Source of the DNA: Phycisphaerae bacterium | GTDB lineage: Bacteria; Planctomycetota; Phycisphaerae; Tepidisphaerales; Tepidisphaeraceae | Reading direction: 5' to 3' | Length of the DNA: 64,000 nt | Assembly (NCBI GenBank): GCA_026004655.1 | Contig: BPJO01000008.1 | Span: 95,118 to 159,117, forward strand | In this document: positions 27,902 to 36,863 of the stretch, piece after piece | Layout: each line of letters opens with the position of its first letter | Position numbering within the stretch: position 1 is the first letter of the stretch | Position numbers and translations under genes: made by a program | The notes under the pieces: model-generated | Seen by the model: the letters and a program-made list of their open reading frames with translations, nothing else | Told to the model about the DNA's origin: nothing | Databases searched by the model: none

Positions 27902-28816
27902 ATGCCTCAACCCCTTGTTCGCGCGTTTTTTTTTGACCGATTAATCGACTTCGCTGCTGACATCAAGTTGTCGCACAGTGTTTTTGCGCTACCCTGGGCA
28001 ATTCTGGCGATGGTGATGGCGTCAAGGCAGAATCAACCTCCGGTTTTATACCTCGGGCAGATCTTGCTCATTGTGTTGTGCATGGTCACAGCCCGAACGG
28101 TGGCGATGGGAATGAATCGTATCCTGGACGCGTCTTTGGACCAACTCAACCCACGGACGGCTCGTCGGGCGATTCCCAGCGGTCGGTTGTCGATCCCGTT
28201 TTTCACCTCGATCACCATTGCTTGCGCACTCGGATTTGTTGTCTCGTGCATCGGATTCGGAATCGTTTACCAAAACTGGATTCCGCTGATCGCAGCCGGA
28301 CCGGTGTTGATCTTTATCAGTTTCTACCCGTTGCTCAAACGATTCACGCGATGGTGCCATTATTATCTCGGAGCCGCACTGGGATTGGCACCCGTTTGTT
28401 CCTGGGTAGCGATTTCAGGATCCCTGTCGCTTGAACCGTGGATCATGATGGCTGCGGTTCTTTTTTGGACAGCGGGTTTCGACATCATTTACGCTTGCCA
28501 GGACTATGATTCCGATCGTGTCACCGGGGTGTTTTCGATCCCCGCTAGGATGGGGATCGTTCGGGCTTTATGGGTGTCTCGTATGACTCACTTGTTGTGC
28601 TTGGTTTGTCTGGTTTTGTTGGGATGGTATTCACCTCTTCTGGGAGGATTGTTCGCTATCGGGGTTGTGCTGGCTGCGGGGCTTTTGGTGACAGAGCATC
28701 TACTGGTCAAGGCTCAGGATTTGTCCAAAGTTAACACTGCCTTTTTCACGTTCAACAGTATGATCAGCACTGTTCTGGGGGTGATGGGGCTAGCGGATGT
28801 TCTGTTGTCCAACTGA
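27902..28816 (+). CDS. ubiA: UbiA family prenyltransferase
   Basis: A 304-residue integral membrane prenyltransferase with about eight hydrophobic helices. The two Asp-rich magnesium/diphosphate motifs are present: Asn-Arg-Ile-Leu-Asp-Ala-Ser-Leu-Asp and Asp-Tyr-Asp-Ser-Asp. It would attach a polyprenyl chain to an aromatic acid (4-hydroxybenzoate or a futalosine-pathway product) on the way to a quinone, which fits the upstream ubiX. Which quinone cannot be told. The stop codons of this gene and the convergent transglutaminase-like gene abut as TGATCA (28814-28819). Confidence 0.85.
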   Translation: MPQPLVRAFFFDRLIDFAADIKLSHSVFALPWAILAMVMASRQNQPPVLYLGQILLIVLCMVTARTVAMGMNRILDASLDQLNPRTARRAIPSGRLSIPFFTSITIACALGFVVSCIGFGIVYQNWIPLIAAGPVLIFISFYPLLKRFTRWCHYYLGAALGLAPVCSWVAISGSLSLEPWIMMAAVLFWTAGFDIIYACQDYDSDRVTGVFSIPARMGIVRALWVSRMTHLLCLVCLVLLGWYSPLLGGLFAIGVVLAAGLLVTEHLLVKAQDLSKVNTAFFTFNSMISTVLGVMGLADVLLSN

Positions 28817-30557
28817 TCAGCGGGCAGGCATGACGATCTGGACCGATTGGTCAAAGACAGCGACTTGTTGTCGGACTTTCTGAGCTTCGGAACGATTTCC
28901 GGATTGGTCCAAGAGTTCAGCATATTTAACCCCGATCTGACAAAACGGTGTAAATGCTGCAAACGCAGAAGGTGTCGGTTTGGGAATCGTATTAAACACC
29001 CGCTCATAAACGATCAGCAGTTGCCGACCCTGTCCGTTTTCTCGGAGCGTCTTATCCGTCAGTTCCAGTGCTTCCAGTACGATCGGTCCGGCATATAGGT
29101 GTCGTGTGAGCACCTCACCCCAGGAAGATAGTGCCCGGTCGATTTGCTTAAGGCTCTTGTAATGTTTTCCCTGTTCGATCCGAATCCGAGCTATCAAATC
29201 CGGTCTTTGCCCGAATACCTTCACGAGCTGATCCAACAGATTAATCTGTTCCAGATTGCTTTTTCCCGCGATGATTTTTCGATAAACCTCGAAGGTCAGA
29301 TCCGCATAAGGTCGTGCAGCCAATTGACGCACCGCTTCGGTGACCTGTGAGGTCTGTTGTTCAGTCATTACGCCAGTTGACCCGAGGTCACCCAGTTTCA
29401 ACCAAGTTTCGCGGTTGGCCGGACAAAGATTCAATGACCGTAGTACGATTTCCACTTGACGAGCGGGTTCGAACAAATCCAAGACCCGTACCAGTGACAG
29501 TGCCTGCAACCGTTGATCCCACGTGGTATTTTGAAGCTCTCCTAAAAGTGACGTTTCGGATTCGGAAATGTTTTGTCTGGTTTGAGGGTCTTCTACCTGT
29601 CCTGTCCAGTACATTTGCTCGGGATATCGTCCGGAAGTCAGATCCCAGACGGTTTTTTTTACCCTGACGGGCGAGGTATCCGACCCAAGCGTGGGCGACC
29701 TGTCCCGCGCCGCCTTGACCAATGATCGTGACGGTCGGAACACCGAGCAGACGTCCGATCTGAGTGGCGTAGTACGCCTGATCCGTGCAAATCCCACCGT
29801 GTTTCTGGAGATTATCGAGAGTGTAAGCCAATGCGTCGATTTTTTTGTCTTCCCCTTGATAAAAGGCTGCCTTGTCGTACGGGACGTCAAAATAAAAACC
29901 ACCTACATCTCCGCGTTGGTTGTATCGGTCCCACGCCCAGATCATTTCCTCTCGCGAAATGACCAGATCCACTACATAGATCTGCAAATTCCAAGGCATG
30001 GACCTCAGGTCATACCTGAGCCGGCGATTGTTGCGGGTGTAATAGTCATACAACTGCACAGCCCAATCCCCACGCGCAGCAGGATCATCGGAACTTTCAC
30101 GTCGTGGTTCATCCCAGACCACGACCAAGGCCGTCACCAGATCTGGCCAATCGGCCATCGTTTCACGGTCTGTTCTATACAAAGCCCGAAGCACCGACAG
30201 GACCGCATCCGGACGTTCTGTAGGACCCAACGCGAGGCATAGGGTCTGCATCAATCGGGGATGTTGTACCAACCACAAAAGACAGGCTTTGTCCAAATCA
30301 TCGGAGATGGGTGCCCGTGAAAAAAATACAGCAAACCGGTAAGCAGCAGACAACTCGATCAGTTTTTCCGGTGGAGTTTTCTCGTCCAGAACCGACCGAG
30401 AGAGGTCCTCGGATAAGGGGTGAATCAGTTCCGCCAGAGATTGATTTTGAACTGCCGTGGAAAGACGAACGGTCCAGGATTCCCCGTGGGCCTGCGAAAC
30501 TACAATTGCCCACATCAACAGGATAATGCCTATCCCCATGTGTCGGGCTTGGTGCAT
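28817..30557 (-). CDS. Exported transglutaminase-like protein with TPR-like C-terminus, frameshifted
   Basis: Two frames form one 579-residue protein if one A is removed from the A8 run at 29653-29660, giving Gly-Lys-Lys-Thr-Val-Trp-Asp. The ATG at 30557 opens a signal peptide ending near Ser-Gln-Ala-His-Gly. A transglutaminase-like core has Gly-Gly-Ile-Cys-Thr-Asp-Gln-Ala (Cys257) and Ala-His-Ala-Trp-Val-Gly (His289). The C-terminal half is helical with TPR-like periodicity. The substrate is unknown; such domains in exported bacterial proteins act as proteases or peptidoglycan-related enzymes. It begins just downstream of the glycosyltransferase 9 gene. Confidence 0.7.
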
Positions 30558-30572
30558 TTTTCTATTATACAC

Positions 30573-31484
30573 TCAAGTCGCAGAAACGTTCAGCAATGAT
30601 TCAACAACCGACTCGGGCGGGGAATCAAACCGAAGGATTTTCACCCGTGGACCACGCGGCGCCCAGACCGTCGGATCGCTGTTGGGACCGAACATCGCTA
30701 CAGTCGCTAACCCCGTTAACGCAGCTAAATGGGTTGGACCCGAATCGTTTCCTAAATAGGCATCCGAATCTTGAAGCTGATCTGCAAGCTGATCCAAATC
30801 ACCACACCAGACGACCGGGGCGACCCTCTGGATGATCCGTAGATTCGATACCGGGAGCTTGTCTCGTTCGACTTCACCAAGAATAAAGCGGACATCCCAT
30901 CCATATCTCTGCATGTGTGAAGCAACTCTGGAAAACGAATCCACAGACCAGTTTTTTTTGACCGAACCGCTACCGGGGTGAATGAGTAGTCGGCAAGGGG
31001 AGTTTTTTCTCGAACGACTGATGCCTTGGGATTCGATCAGATGATGGATCTGCCCTACCGCATCGTAGAGAACCGCAAGATCCTGCAACTGACGCCTTTG
31101 GTGTTCCCACACATGCACACCCGACACCGGATGAGGCGAAACAGGAATGATCATCCCCTGGTTTCCCGTCAAATCACGCAGGTGACAGATGAACCGGGAT
31201 TGCGGTTCCTGAGAAAAAACAATCCCGATCTGCAATCCGTTGAGATACTGTCGCACTTTGTCTGAAAGTTGAGGCGGGTCTTGATAAAGCCCATGCCAAC
31301 CCGTCTCAATATCCGCAAACTCGGTTTTGATGAATCGCTCAGCCAAACGCCCTTTTGAAACGGACGTCACGTATACGATACGACTTTGAGCCAACACCCG
31401 TCCCAACGCCAACGCGATCGGCCAAGTCATGACAAAATCCCCCAAAGCGGCATTGTGAAACAATAAAACGTTTCTTCGCATCAT
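30573..31484 (-). CDS. Glycosyltransferase family 9 (heptosyltransferase-like)
   Basis: A 303-residue GT9 enzyme. Features are an N-terminal Asn-Ala-Ala-Leu-Gly-Asp-Phe-Val (the Gly-Asp of the family), the mid-protein Ile-His-Pro-Gly-Ser-Gly-Ser-Val-Lys-Lys-Asn-Trp, and the C-terminal Asn-Asp-Ser-Gly-Pro-Thr-His-Leu-Ala-Ala. It probably transfers an ADP-heptose residue onto LPS inner core at the inner face of the cytoplasmic membrane. The upstream hldD gene, which makes the heptose donor, supports this. It lies 15 bases ahead of the transglutaminase-like gene. The exact sugar acceptor is unknown. Confidence 0.82.
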   Translation of the reverse strand: MMRRNVLLFHNAALGDFVMTWPIALALGRVLAQSRIVYVTSVSKGRLAERFIKTEFADIETGWHGLYQDPPQLSDKVRQYLNGLQIGIVFSQEPQSRFICHLRDLTGNQGMIIPVSPHPVSGVHVWEHQRRQLQDLAVLYDAVGQIHHLIESQGISRSRKNSPCRLLIHPGSGSVKKNWSVDSFSRVASHMQRYGWDVRFILGEVERDKLPVSNLRIIQRVAPVVWCGDLDQLADQLQDSDAYLGNDSGPTHLAALTGLATVAMFGPNSDPTVWAPRGPRVKILRFDSPPESVVESLLNVSAT

Positions 31485-31558
31485 GCCGGTCCACCACCTA
31501 ACCCAGGCGTATCAATCGTGAGTTCGGCCAGCGAATCGTCCTATCCCCCTGAATCCCA

Positions 31559-32507
31559 TCAGACTCCCAATTTCCCGGAAGCATAGTACTTATCAATCCC
31601 TTCGGATAAGTCATAACGCGGAGTATAACCCAGATGCTGACGGGCTTGGGTGAGATCCGTTTCGGTCCAGTCCTGCGTAAAATTATACGGGTTCTTAAAA
31701 TATTCTGGTTCGAGGTTCGTTTTCAGAACGCGATTCAGATTGGCGATTATTTCGTTGAAACTCCAGCTTTTTCCCGCGCCCACGTTGAAATTACCGCTGA
31801 CTCGGGACCGCATGGCCAACAGGTTGGCTTCAACGACATCTTCAATATAAACAAAATCCCGTCGTTGTTGACCGTGTTCAAAGACCCGCGGACGCTGGCC
31901 GTTACGTATCTGAACGGCCAGTTGATAGATCATGCTAGCCAGTTTGCCCTTATGTGCTTCGCCGGGACCGTACACGTTGGAGTATCTCAATCCGACGATC
32001 GGTTGCGAGAGTCGGGACTGATAGATTTTGGCCAGTCGTTCCTGTTGAACTTTGGTAAAGGCATAGACATTCAACGGGTCATAAGGTTGGGACTCGCGCA
32101 TGGGAGGGGGGGTTTCGACCGTATACGGAACAACTACTGGCCCAGACGACACGAGCTTGGGTATCGACGGCAAAATCGAGGATTTGTCGGAATTGTTCGA
32201 TGTTGTTGCGCAAAAACCCGTGAACATCCTCCCCGGCCGAGGCCGATCCGTCCTTGGCGATAACGCCGGTGATGGCAGCCTGATGAAAAATGACATCAAA
32301 CTTCCCATACCGTTCTGCCAAGTCTCGGATCGAATGAATATCCAGCCGATGCTCGAGCGTGAGCACGTCCCCCTCAAAATCGATCAGATTTTGAAAACCA
32401 GACGACAAAAATGTGTCCGCGGCAGTGACGTTGTGACCTTCCTGAACCAGACGTTTGGCCAGATTCGACCCAATAAATCCTGCTGCACCCGTAACTAGAA
32501 TCTTCAT
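31559..32507 (-). CDS. hldD: ADP-glyceromanno-heptose 6-epimerase, frameshifted
   Basis: One 315-residue protein once one C is removed from the C7 run at 32106-32112, giving Ser-Val-Tyr-Gly-Arg-Asn-Pro-Pro-Pro-Met-Arg-Glu. It has the NAD-binding Gly-Ala-Ala-Gly-Phe-Ile-Gly-Ser-Asn, Tyr-Ala-Phe-Thr-Lys as catalytic Tyr/Lys, and Arg-Arg-Asp-Phe-Val-Tyr-Ile-Glu-Asp-Val-Val and Ala-Gly-Lys-Ser-Trp-Ser-Phe-Asn-Glu characteristic of HldD. It converts ADP-D-glycero to ADP-L-glycero-D-manno-heptose for LPS. Together with the heptosyltransferase-like gene it implies a heptose-containing LPS. Restored length matches the family. Confidence 0.82.
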
Positions 32508-32768
32508 GCCTTCAACATAGACGGACCGATCGGTTTGTCAAAATATCCCCCGGTGGCCGGTTTTGTTGAATAACATCTGCAATGATGGAAAATGACGATC
32601 GTACTTCCCCAAACGGATATATTCGTTTTGACAAATCCGTTTTCCGATCGCGATCGACCTTTTCTGATGAGGCATCTGTCCTTCGCCTAACTCGTGCAAG
32701 ATGTCGCACACCGAAAGCGGATCTTGCCCGGATCGGCTTTCGCTTTTCTAGTATTCCTAACAAGGTCC

Positions 32769-33665
32769 ATGAAAACCGGTCAAGTACATCTTCTATTCAG
32801 AAGTCACTCCCGTCATTGGGAGTCCAATCGGTTTGTCTACCCGGTCCTGAGTCGACGTAGCCAAGGATTGTCCATCGGAATCAACCTGAATCCGGATACC
32901 CGATGTAACTTCGATTGTGTCTATTGCAGTGTGGATCGCTCGGCCTACAAAGATTCCGATCCTGGCGTTGATCCAGAACTGGTCCGTATGGAGCTGCGGG
33001 AACTGTTACGGGATGTCCGGTCCGGACGATTCTGGACGTCGCACCCATTCGACCATACTCCCTCCCTTTTGCGACGCTTGAACGACGTAGCCTTTTCGGG
33101 AAACGGGGAACCGACCATTTGCAGACGACTTCCCGTCGTTTGCCAGAGGATTCTGGACGTCTTTCATGAGTTCTCGATCCAGGATATGAAGATCATTCTG
33201 ATCACCAACGCCACATTGCTGCACAAACCGCATGTCATTGAGACTTTGGAGTGTCTTGACCGACATCACGGCGAAGTCTGGGCCAAGCTCGATGCGGGAA
33301 CAGAACTCTACTATCGTATGATCGATCGAACGCGGGTTCCCTTTGAGCGGGTACTGAACAATATTCTTTATACCGGCCGCCAACGCCCGATCGTGATTCA
33401 GTCCATGTTTATTCGCTGGAACGGTCAACCCCCTCCCCCATCCGAAATCGAAGCTTATCTCCAGCGGCTGAAATGGTTAAATGACAACGGTTGCCGGATC
33501 CGTCTCGTCCAGGCGTACACCGTCGCACGTCCGACCGTCTGCGATACCGTTCTTCCTGTATCTGATCAAACCCTTGATTCCATCGTCGATCGGATTCGTC
33601 AGATCGGTCTTGACGCACAATCCTACCCGGCCCCAGCGGATCAACCGATGGATCGTTCAGTTTGA
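32769..33665 (+). CDS. Radical SAM protein
   Basis: About 298 residues from the ATG at 32769. The radical SAM cluster is Cys46-x3-Cys50-x2-Cys53 in Arg-Cys-Asn-Phe-Asp-Cys-Val-Tyr-Cys. The preceding Tyr-Pro-Val-Leu-Ser-Arg-Arg-Ser-Gln-Gly-Leu-Ser-Ile-Gly-Ile-Asn-Leu-Asn-Pro segment is typical of a widespread but uncharacterised radical SAM group. An internal Phe-Ser-Gly-Asn-Gly-Glu-Pro-Thr motif matches the SAM-binding GNGE-type segment. No auxiliary cluster domain is seen. It is divergent from hldD and converges with uxuA. The reaction is unknown. Confidence 0.8.
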   Translation: MKTGQVHLLFRSHSRHWESNRFVYPVLSRRSQGLSIGINLNPDTRCNFDCVYCSVDRSAYKDSDPGVDPELVRMELRELLRDVRSGRFWTSHPFDHTPSLLRRLNDVAFSGNGEPTICRRLPVVCQRILDVFHEFSIQDMKIILITNATLLHKPHVIETLECLDRHHGEVWAKLDAGTELYYRMIDRTRVPFERVLNNILYTGRQRPIVIQSMFIRWNGQPPPPSEIEAYLQRLKWLNDNGCRIRLVQAYTVARPTVCDTVLPVSDQTLDSIVDRIRQIGLDAQSYPAPADQPMDRSV

Positions 33666-33705
33666 TTCGGATGAAACCCTTGCGACCCAATATTTCCGAC
33701 AAAGT

Positions 33706-34932
33706 CTATCGGGTTTGTATTCTTTCTGCGTATCTCAATCCGAACATCAACCCACGCAATTCGGACAGCCCCCGCATTCTGCCAATACACGTATACCCCG
33801 GATTCGGAACAGGCGGTTTGGAAAGATCGTCCATCATCGTGTGTCCGTGATCCGGACGGAAAGGCAACTGCCAGTCCGATCGACCGGTCTGACGCCGACG
33901 GTCCTGCTCGTCCAAAAGCACGCGAACCACCGCAGGCATATTCACCGAACCACCGAGGTGATCGGCTTCGTAAAAGGATCCGTCCGGAAGTCGTTGCGTG
34001 CTTCTCAGATGGACCGCATGAATCCTCGAAGAAAACATTTTAGCCATCGACACCAGATCGTTCTTCGGATTAGCGCTGAACGAACCGGTACAGAAACATA
34101 ACCCGTTGGATGACGAATCCACCATCCGAAACAATTTTTCCACATCTGATGCGGTTGACAAAATACGTGGCAAACCCAGAAGGGGAAAAGGTGGATCGTC
34201 AGGATGAATCGCTAGCCTCACACCGACCCGCTCTGCAGTCGGGATGACGGCTTCTAAGAATCGGGAAAGATTTTCGGACAATACCCTATCGTCTATCCCG
34301 TCGTACCGAGCGAGCATGTCACGGATATCCTCGATCCGAAGCCCCAGCTTGACTCCCGGAAAAACGTCAATGATCGATTGCACAAACTCCTGCCTTTGTG
34401 TATCGGTCATTCCTTCCCACCAACACTTGGCTTGATTGATCTGCTCCGTGGTGTAATCGGACTCGGCCCCGGGACGTTTCAGTGCATGGATTTCAAAGGC
34501 GGCAAAACGGACCGGATCAAAGCGCAAACACTCCGACCCATCCGGAAGAACATATCGAATATCCGTCCGAACCCAGTCCAGAACGGGCATGAAATTGTAT
34601 ATCACCGTCCTGATTTCCTCGGCTGCTAGATTCTCCAGGGAGAGGGTGTAATTGCGAAACAGCGTTTTTAGATCTCCCCGGGCGGTCTTGACCTGTTCAT
34701 GAACCGGAAGCGACTCGACGGCGGTCCATTTCAACCCGTGCGCGTCGAGTATTTCTTTTCGTTCCCGGATCGATTCACGGGACCAGGATTCTCCGTACGG
34801 GATCTGGTGCAGGGATGTGAAAACCGCTGTCGCACCGGACTGACGGATGTATGTCAGGGGTACGGGGTCGCCCGGACCAAACCACCTCATCGAAGGTTCA
34901 AGAAGATACAGATCGGGTGCATGGATGTTCAT
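33706..34932 (-). CDS. uxuA: Mannonate dehydratase
   Basis: A 408-residue UxuA-type enzyme of the xylose-isomerase-like TIM-barrel family, dehydrating D-mannonate to 2-keto-3-deoxygluconate. Recognisable segments are Met-Arg-Trp-Phe-Gly-Pro-Gly-Asp-Pro-Val-Pro-Leu near the start, Asn-Phe-Met-Pro-Val-Leu-Asp-Trp-Val-Arg-Thr-Asp, His-Pro-Asp-Asp-Pro-Pro (metal-site His), Phe-Cys-Thr-Gly-Ser-Phe and Arg-Pro-Asp-His-Gly near the end. It starts 15 bases after the SDR oxidoreductase that would make its substrate, and its product would go to a KdgK-type kinase such as the one at 10.8 kb. Cytoplasmic. Confidence 0.93.
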   Translation of the reverse strand: MNIHAPDLYLLEPSMRWFGPGDPVPLTYIRQSGATAVFTSLHQIPYGESWSRESIRERKEILDAHGLKWTAVESLPVHEQVKTARGDLKTLFRNYTLSLENLAAEEIRTVIYNFMPVLDWVRTDIRYVLPDGSECLRFDPVRFAAFEIHALKRPGAESDYTTEQINQAKCWWEGMTDTQRQEFVQSIIDVFPGVKLGLRIEDIRDMLARYDGIDDRVLSENLSRFLEAVIPTAERVGVRLAIHPDDPPFPLLGLPRILSTASDVEKLFRMVDSSSNGLCFCTGSFSANPKNDLVSMAKMFSSRIHAVHLRSTQRLPDGSFYEADHLGGSVNMPAVVRVLLDEQDRRRQTGRSDWQLPFRPDHGHTMMDDLSKPPVPNPGYTCIGRMRGLSELRGLMFGLRYAERIQTR

Positions 34933-34947
34933 ATCGCTTGGAATGGG

Positions 34948-35772
34948 TTATACCCCGGAAAAAACGGTGAAACCTCCGTCCACGGTCAGGACATGACCGG
35001 TCACGAACCGGCTGGCTTCGGCTAACAGGTAGTGAATCGCCCCGTGTAGTTCGTTTGCTTGCCCGAATCGTCCGAAAGGCGTATTCCGGATGATCAATTC
35101 TCCCCGTTCGGTCAACGAACCGTCTTCGTTGGTCAACAATCGACGGTTTTGCTCACCGAGAAAAAATCCCGGCATGACGGCATTGACCCGAACTTTTCCT
35201 TCGGTCCGACGGGCCATATCCACTGCCACCCACCGGGTGAAGTTTTCGACCGCCGCTTTGGCCGACGAGTAACCCACCACTCGGGTCAACACCTGCTGGG
35301 CAGAGACCGACGAAAAGTTCACCACTGCCCCACCCGATTTCATCATCACGGGCACAAACACCAGTGACGGAAGCACCGTCCCGTGCAGGTTCAGATCCAC
35401 AACCTGCTTAAATGCTTCAAAATCCAGATCGGCAAAGCTTTTTTCGGGTGTGATGGTCGCTCCGGGCATGTTTCCTCCTGCCCCGTTGAGCAACCCGTCA
35501 ATCCGTCCCCATTTCTCCAGAACCTGATCACGAACCCGTTCCAGCGACCCACGATCCAGAACATCAGCTTGCAGCCCCAAGCATTGTGCGTCGGGCATTT
35601 TTTCCCGGCAACGGGCTAGAGCAGAATCAATCTTTTCACGATTTCGACCCAGATACACGACACGGGCGTTCTGGGACGCTAGATAATCCGCAGCCGAACC
35701 GGCTAACGCGCCGGTAGCACCGGTCACAACAATCACACGGTCCGACAGATCGAACAATAAATTATCTTTCAT
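34948..35772 (-). CDS. SDR oxidoreductase, probable D-mannonate oxidoreductase
   Basis: A 274-residue short-chain dehydrogenase. It has the cofactor-binding Thr-Gly-Ala-Thr-Gly-Ala-Leu-Ala-Gly, Asn-Gly-Ala-Gly-Gly-Asn (active-site scaffold), Ser-Ser-Val-Ser-Ala and Tyr-Ser-Ser-Ala-Lys (catalytic Tyr/Lys). SDR-type mannonate/fructuronate oxidoreductases sit next to uxuA in many bacteria, and the 15-base gap to uxuA makes that the likely role: reducing D-fructuronate to D-mannonate. No long-chain UxuB is present here. The assignment rests mainly on context. Confidence 0.75.
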   Translation of the reverse strand: MKDNLLFDLSDRVIVVTGATGALAGSAADYLASQNARVVYLGRNREKIDSALARCREKMPDAQCLGLQADVLDRGSLERVRDQVLEKWGRIDGLLNGAGGNMPGATITPEKSFADLDFEAFKQVVDLNLHGTVLPSLVFVPVMMKSGGAVVNFSSVSAQQVLTRVVGYSSAKAAVENFTRWVAVDMARRTEGKVRVNAVMPGFFLGEQNRRLLTNEDGSLTERGELIIRNTPFGRFGQANELHGAIHYLLAEASRFVTGHVLTVDGGFTVFSGV

Positions 35773-35815
35773 GACCAGCGGAATTTAATCTACTTCGGCC
35801 GAAATGTCGCCTGCG

Positions 35816-36859
35816 TCAATCTGTCATGGCCGGGATGGAACCGGATGTCATTGCATCCATGCTCAGATCAGAGATGAACCCTCGATCCATCAAAATCTGA
35901 CCGAGTCCGGCAATCATGGCGGCGTTGTCCGTACAATATACCCATTCCGGGAAATAAACCGGAACGGGTAGTGACTGGGTCTGGGCTCGTAATCCTCGGT
36001 TGGCACTGACCCCTCCGCCTATAACGACCGACCGTGACGGATACCGCTCCAATGCTCTACGGATCTTGTTCATCAGGACATCCACGCAGGCTTGCTGAAA
36101 GCTGGCACAGACGTCACAGACTTGCTGATGGGTCAGACTGTTTGACGGTTTTTCACGACCCGGATGGCCCCGAACATGGTATAACACGCTGGTTTTCAAC
36201 CCCGAGAATGAAAAATCAAGGCTAGTTCGTTCCAAATAAGATCGTGGGAATTGAATCGCCTCGGGATTGCCTTGTTCTGCGAGACGATCGATCACCGGTC
36301 CGCCGGGGTAAGGCAGATTCAGAATGGCAGCCACCTTGTCGTAAGCTTCTCCCACAGCATCGTCGATGGTCTGTCCGATTCGAACGATATCGGTCCAATC
36401 GCGCACGTGGTAAAGCGCGGTATGTCCGCCGGAACAGACCAGACCGATGGCCGGCAAGGGGCATTGTTCGCGCGGCGACCTGTCGTGTGCGGAAAGTCGG
36501 ACGGAATACAGATGCGCTTGAACATGATCGACCCCGATGAGTGGTTTCTGCAACGACCAGGCGAGTGTTTTGGCGGCTGTGACCCCGATCAGCAACGACC
36601 CGATCAATCCGGGCCTCTGGGCAACGGCGACCGCGTCGATCTGGTCCAACGTCGTCCCGGCTTGGCTAAGGGCCGAATCCAGCACCGGGAGGATATTCTC
36701 GATATGGGCCCGACTGGCAATTTCGGGAACAACTCCTTTGTACACCTGGTGCAGCTGAACTTGACTGGCAATCACGTTGGACAGAACACGGGTTCCGTCC
36801 TGAACGACGCTGGCTGCGGTTTCATCACACGTACTTTCGATGCCAAGAACCAGAGACAT
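35816..36859 (-). CDS. tsaD: tRNA N6-adenosine threonylcarbamoyltransferase
   Basis: A 347-residue TsaD, which with TsaB, TsaE and TsaC makes t6A37 in tRNAs reading ANN codons. It begins Val-Leu-Gly-Ile-Glu-Ser-Thr-Cys-Asp-Glu-Thr and has the metal ligands in Asp-His-Val-Gln-Ala-His (His112, His116), then Gly-Gly-Gly-Val-Ser-Ala-Asn-Arg-Gly-Leu and Cys-Thr-Asp-Asn-Ala-Ala-Met-Ile-Ala. It starts five bases after the stop of the S41 protease gene, forming a transcript with it and the hydrolase. Family and function are secure. Confidence 0.95.
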   Translation of the reverse strand: MSLVLGIESTCDETAASVVQDGTRVLSNVIASQVQLHQVYKGVVPEIASRAHIENILPVLDSALSQAGTTLDQIDAVAVAQRPGLIGSLLIGVTAAKTLAWSLQKPLIGVDHVQAHLYSVRLSAHDRSPREQCPLPAIGLVCSGGHTALYHVRDWTDIVRIGQTIDDAVGEAYDKVAAILNLPYPGGPVIDRLAEQGNPEAIQFPRSYLERTSLDFSFSGLKTSVLYHVRGHPGREKPSNSLTHQQVCDVCASFQQACVDVLMNKIRRALERYPSRSVVIGGGVSANRGLRAQTQSLPVPVYFPEWVYCTDNAAMIAGLGQILMDRGFISDLSMDAMTSGSIPAMTD

Positions 36860-36863
36860 CTCG

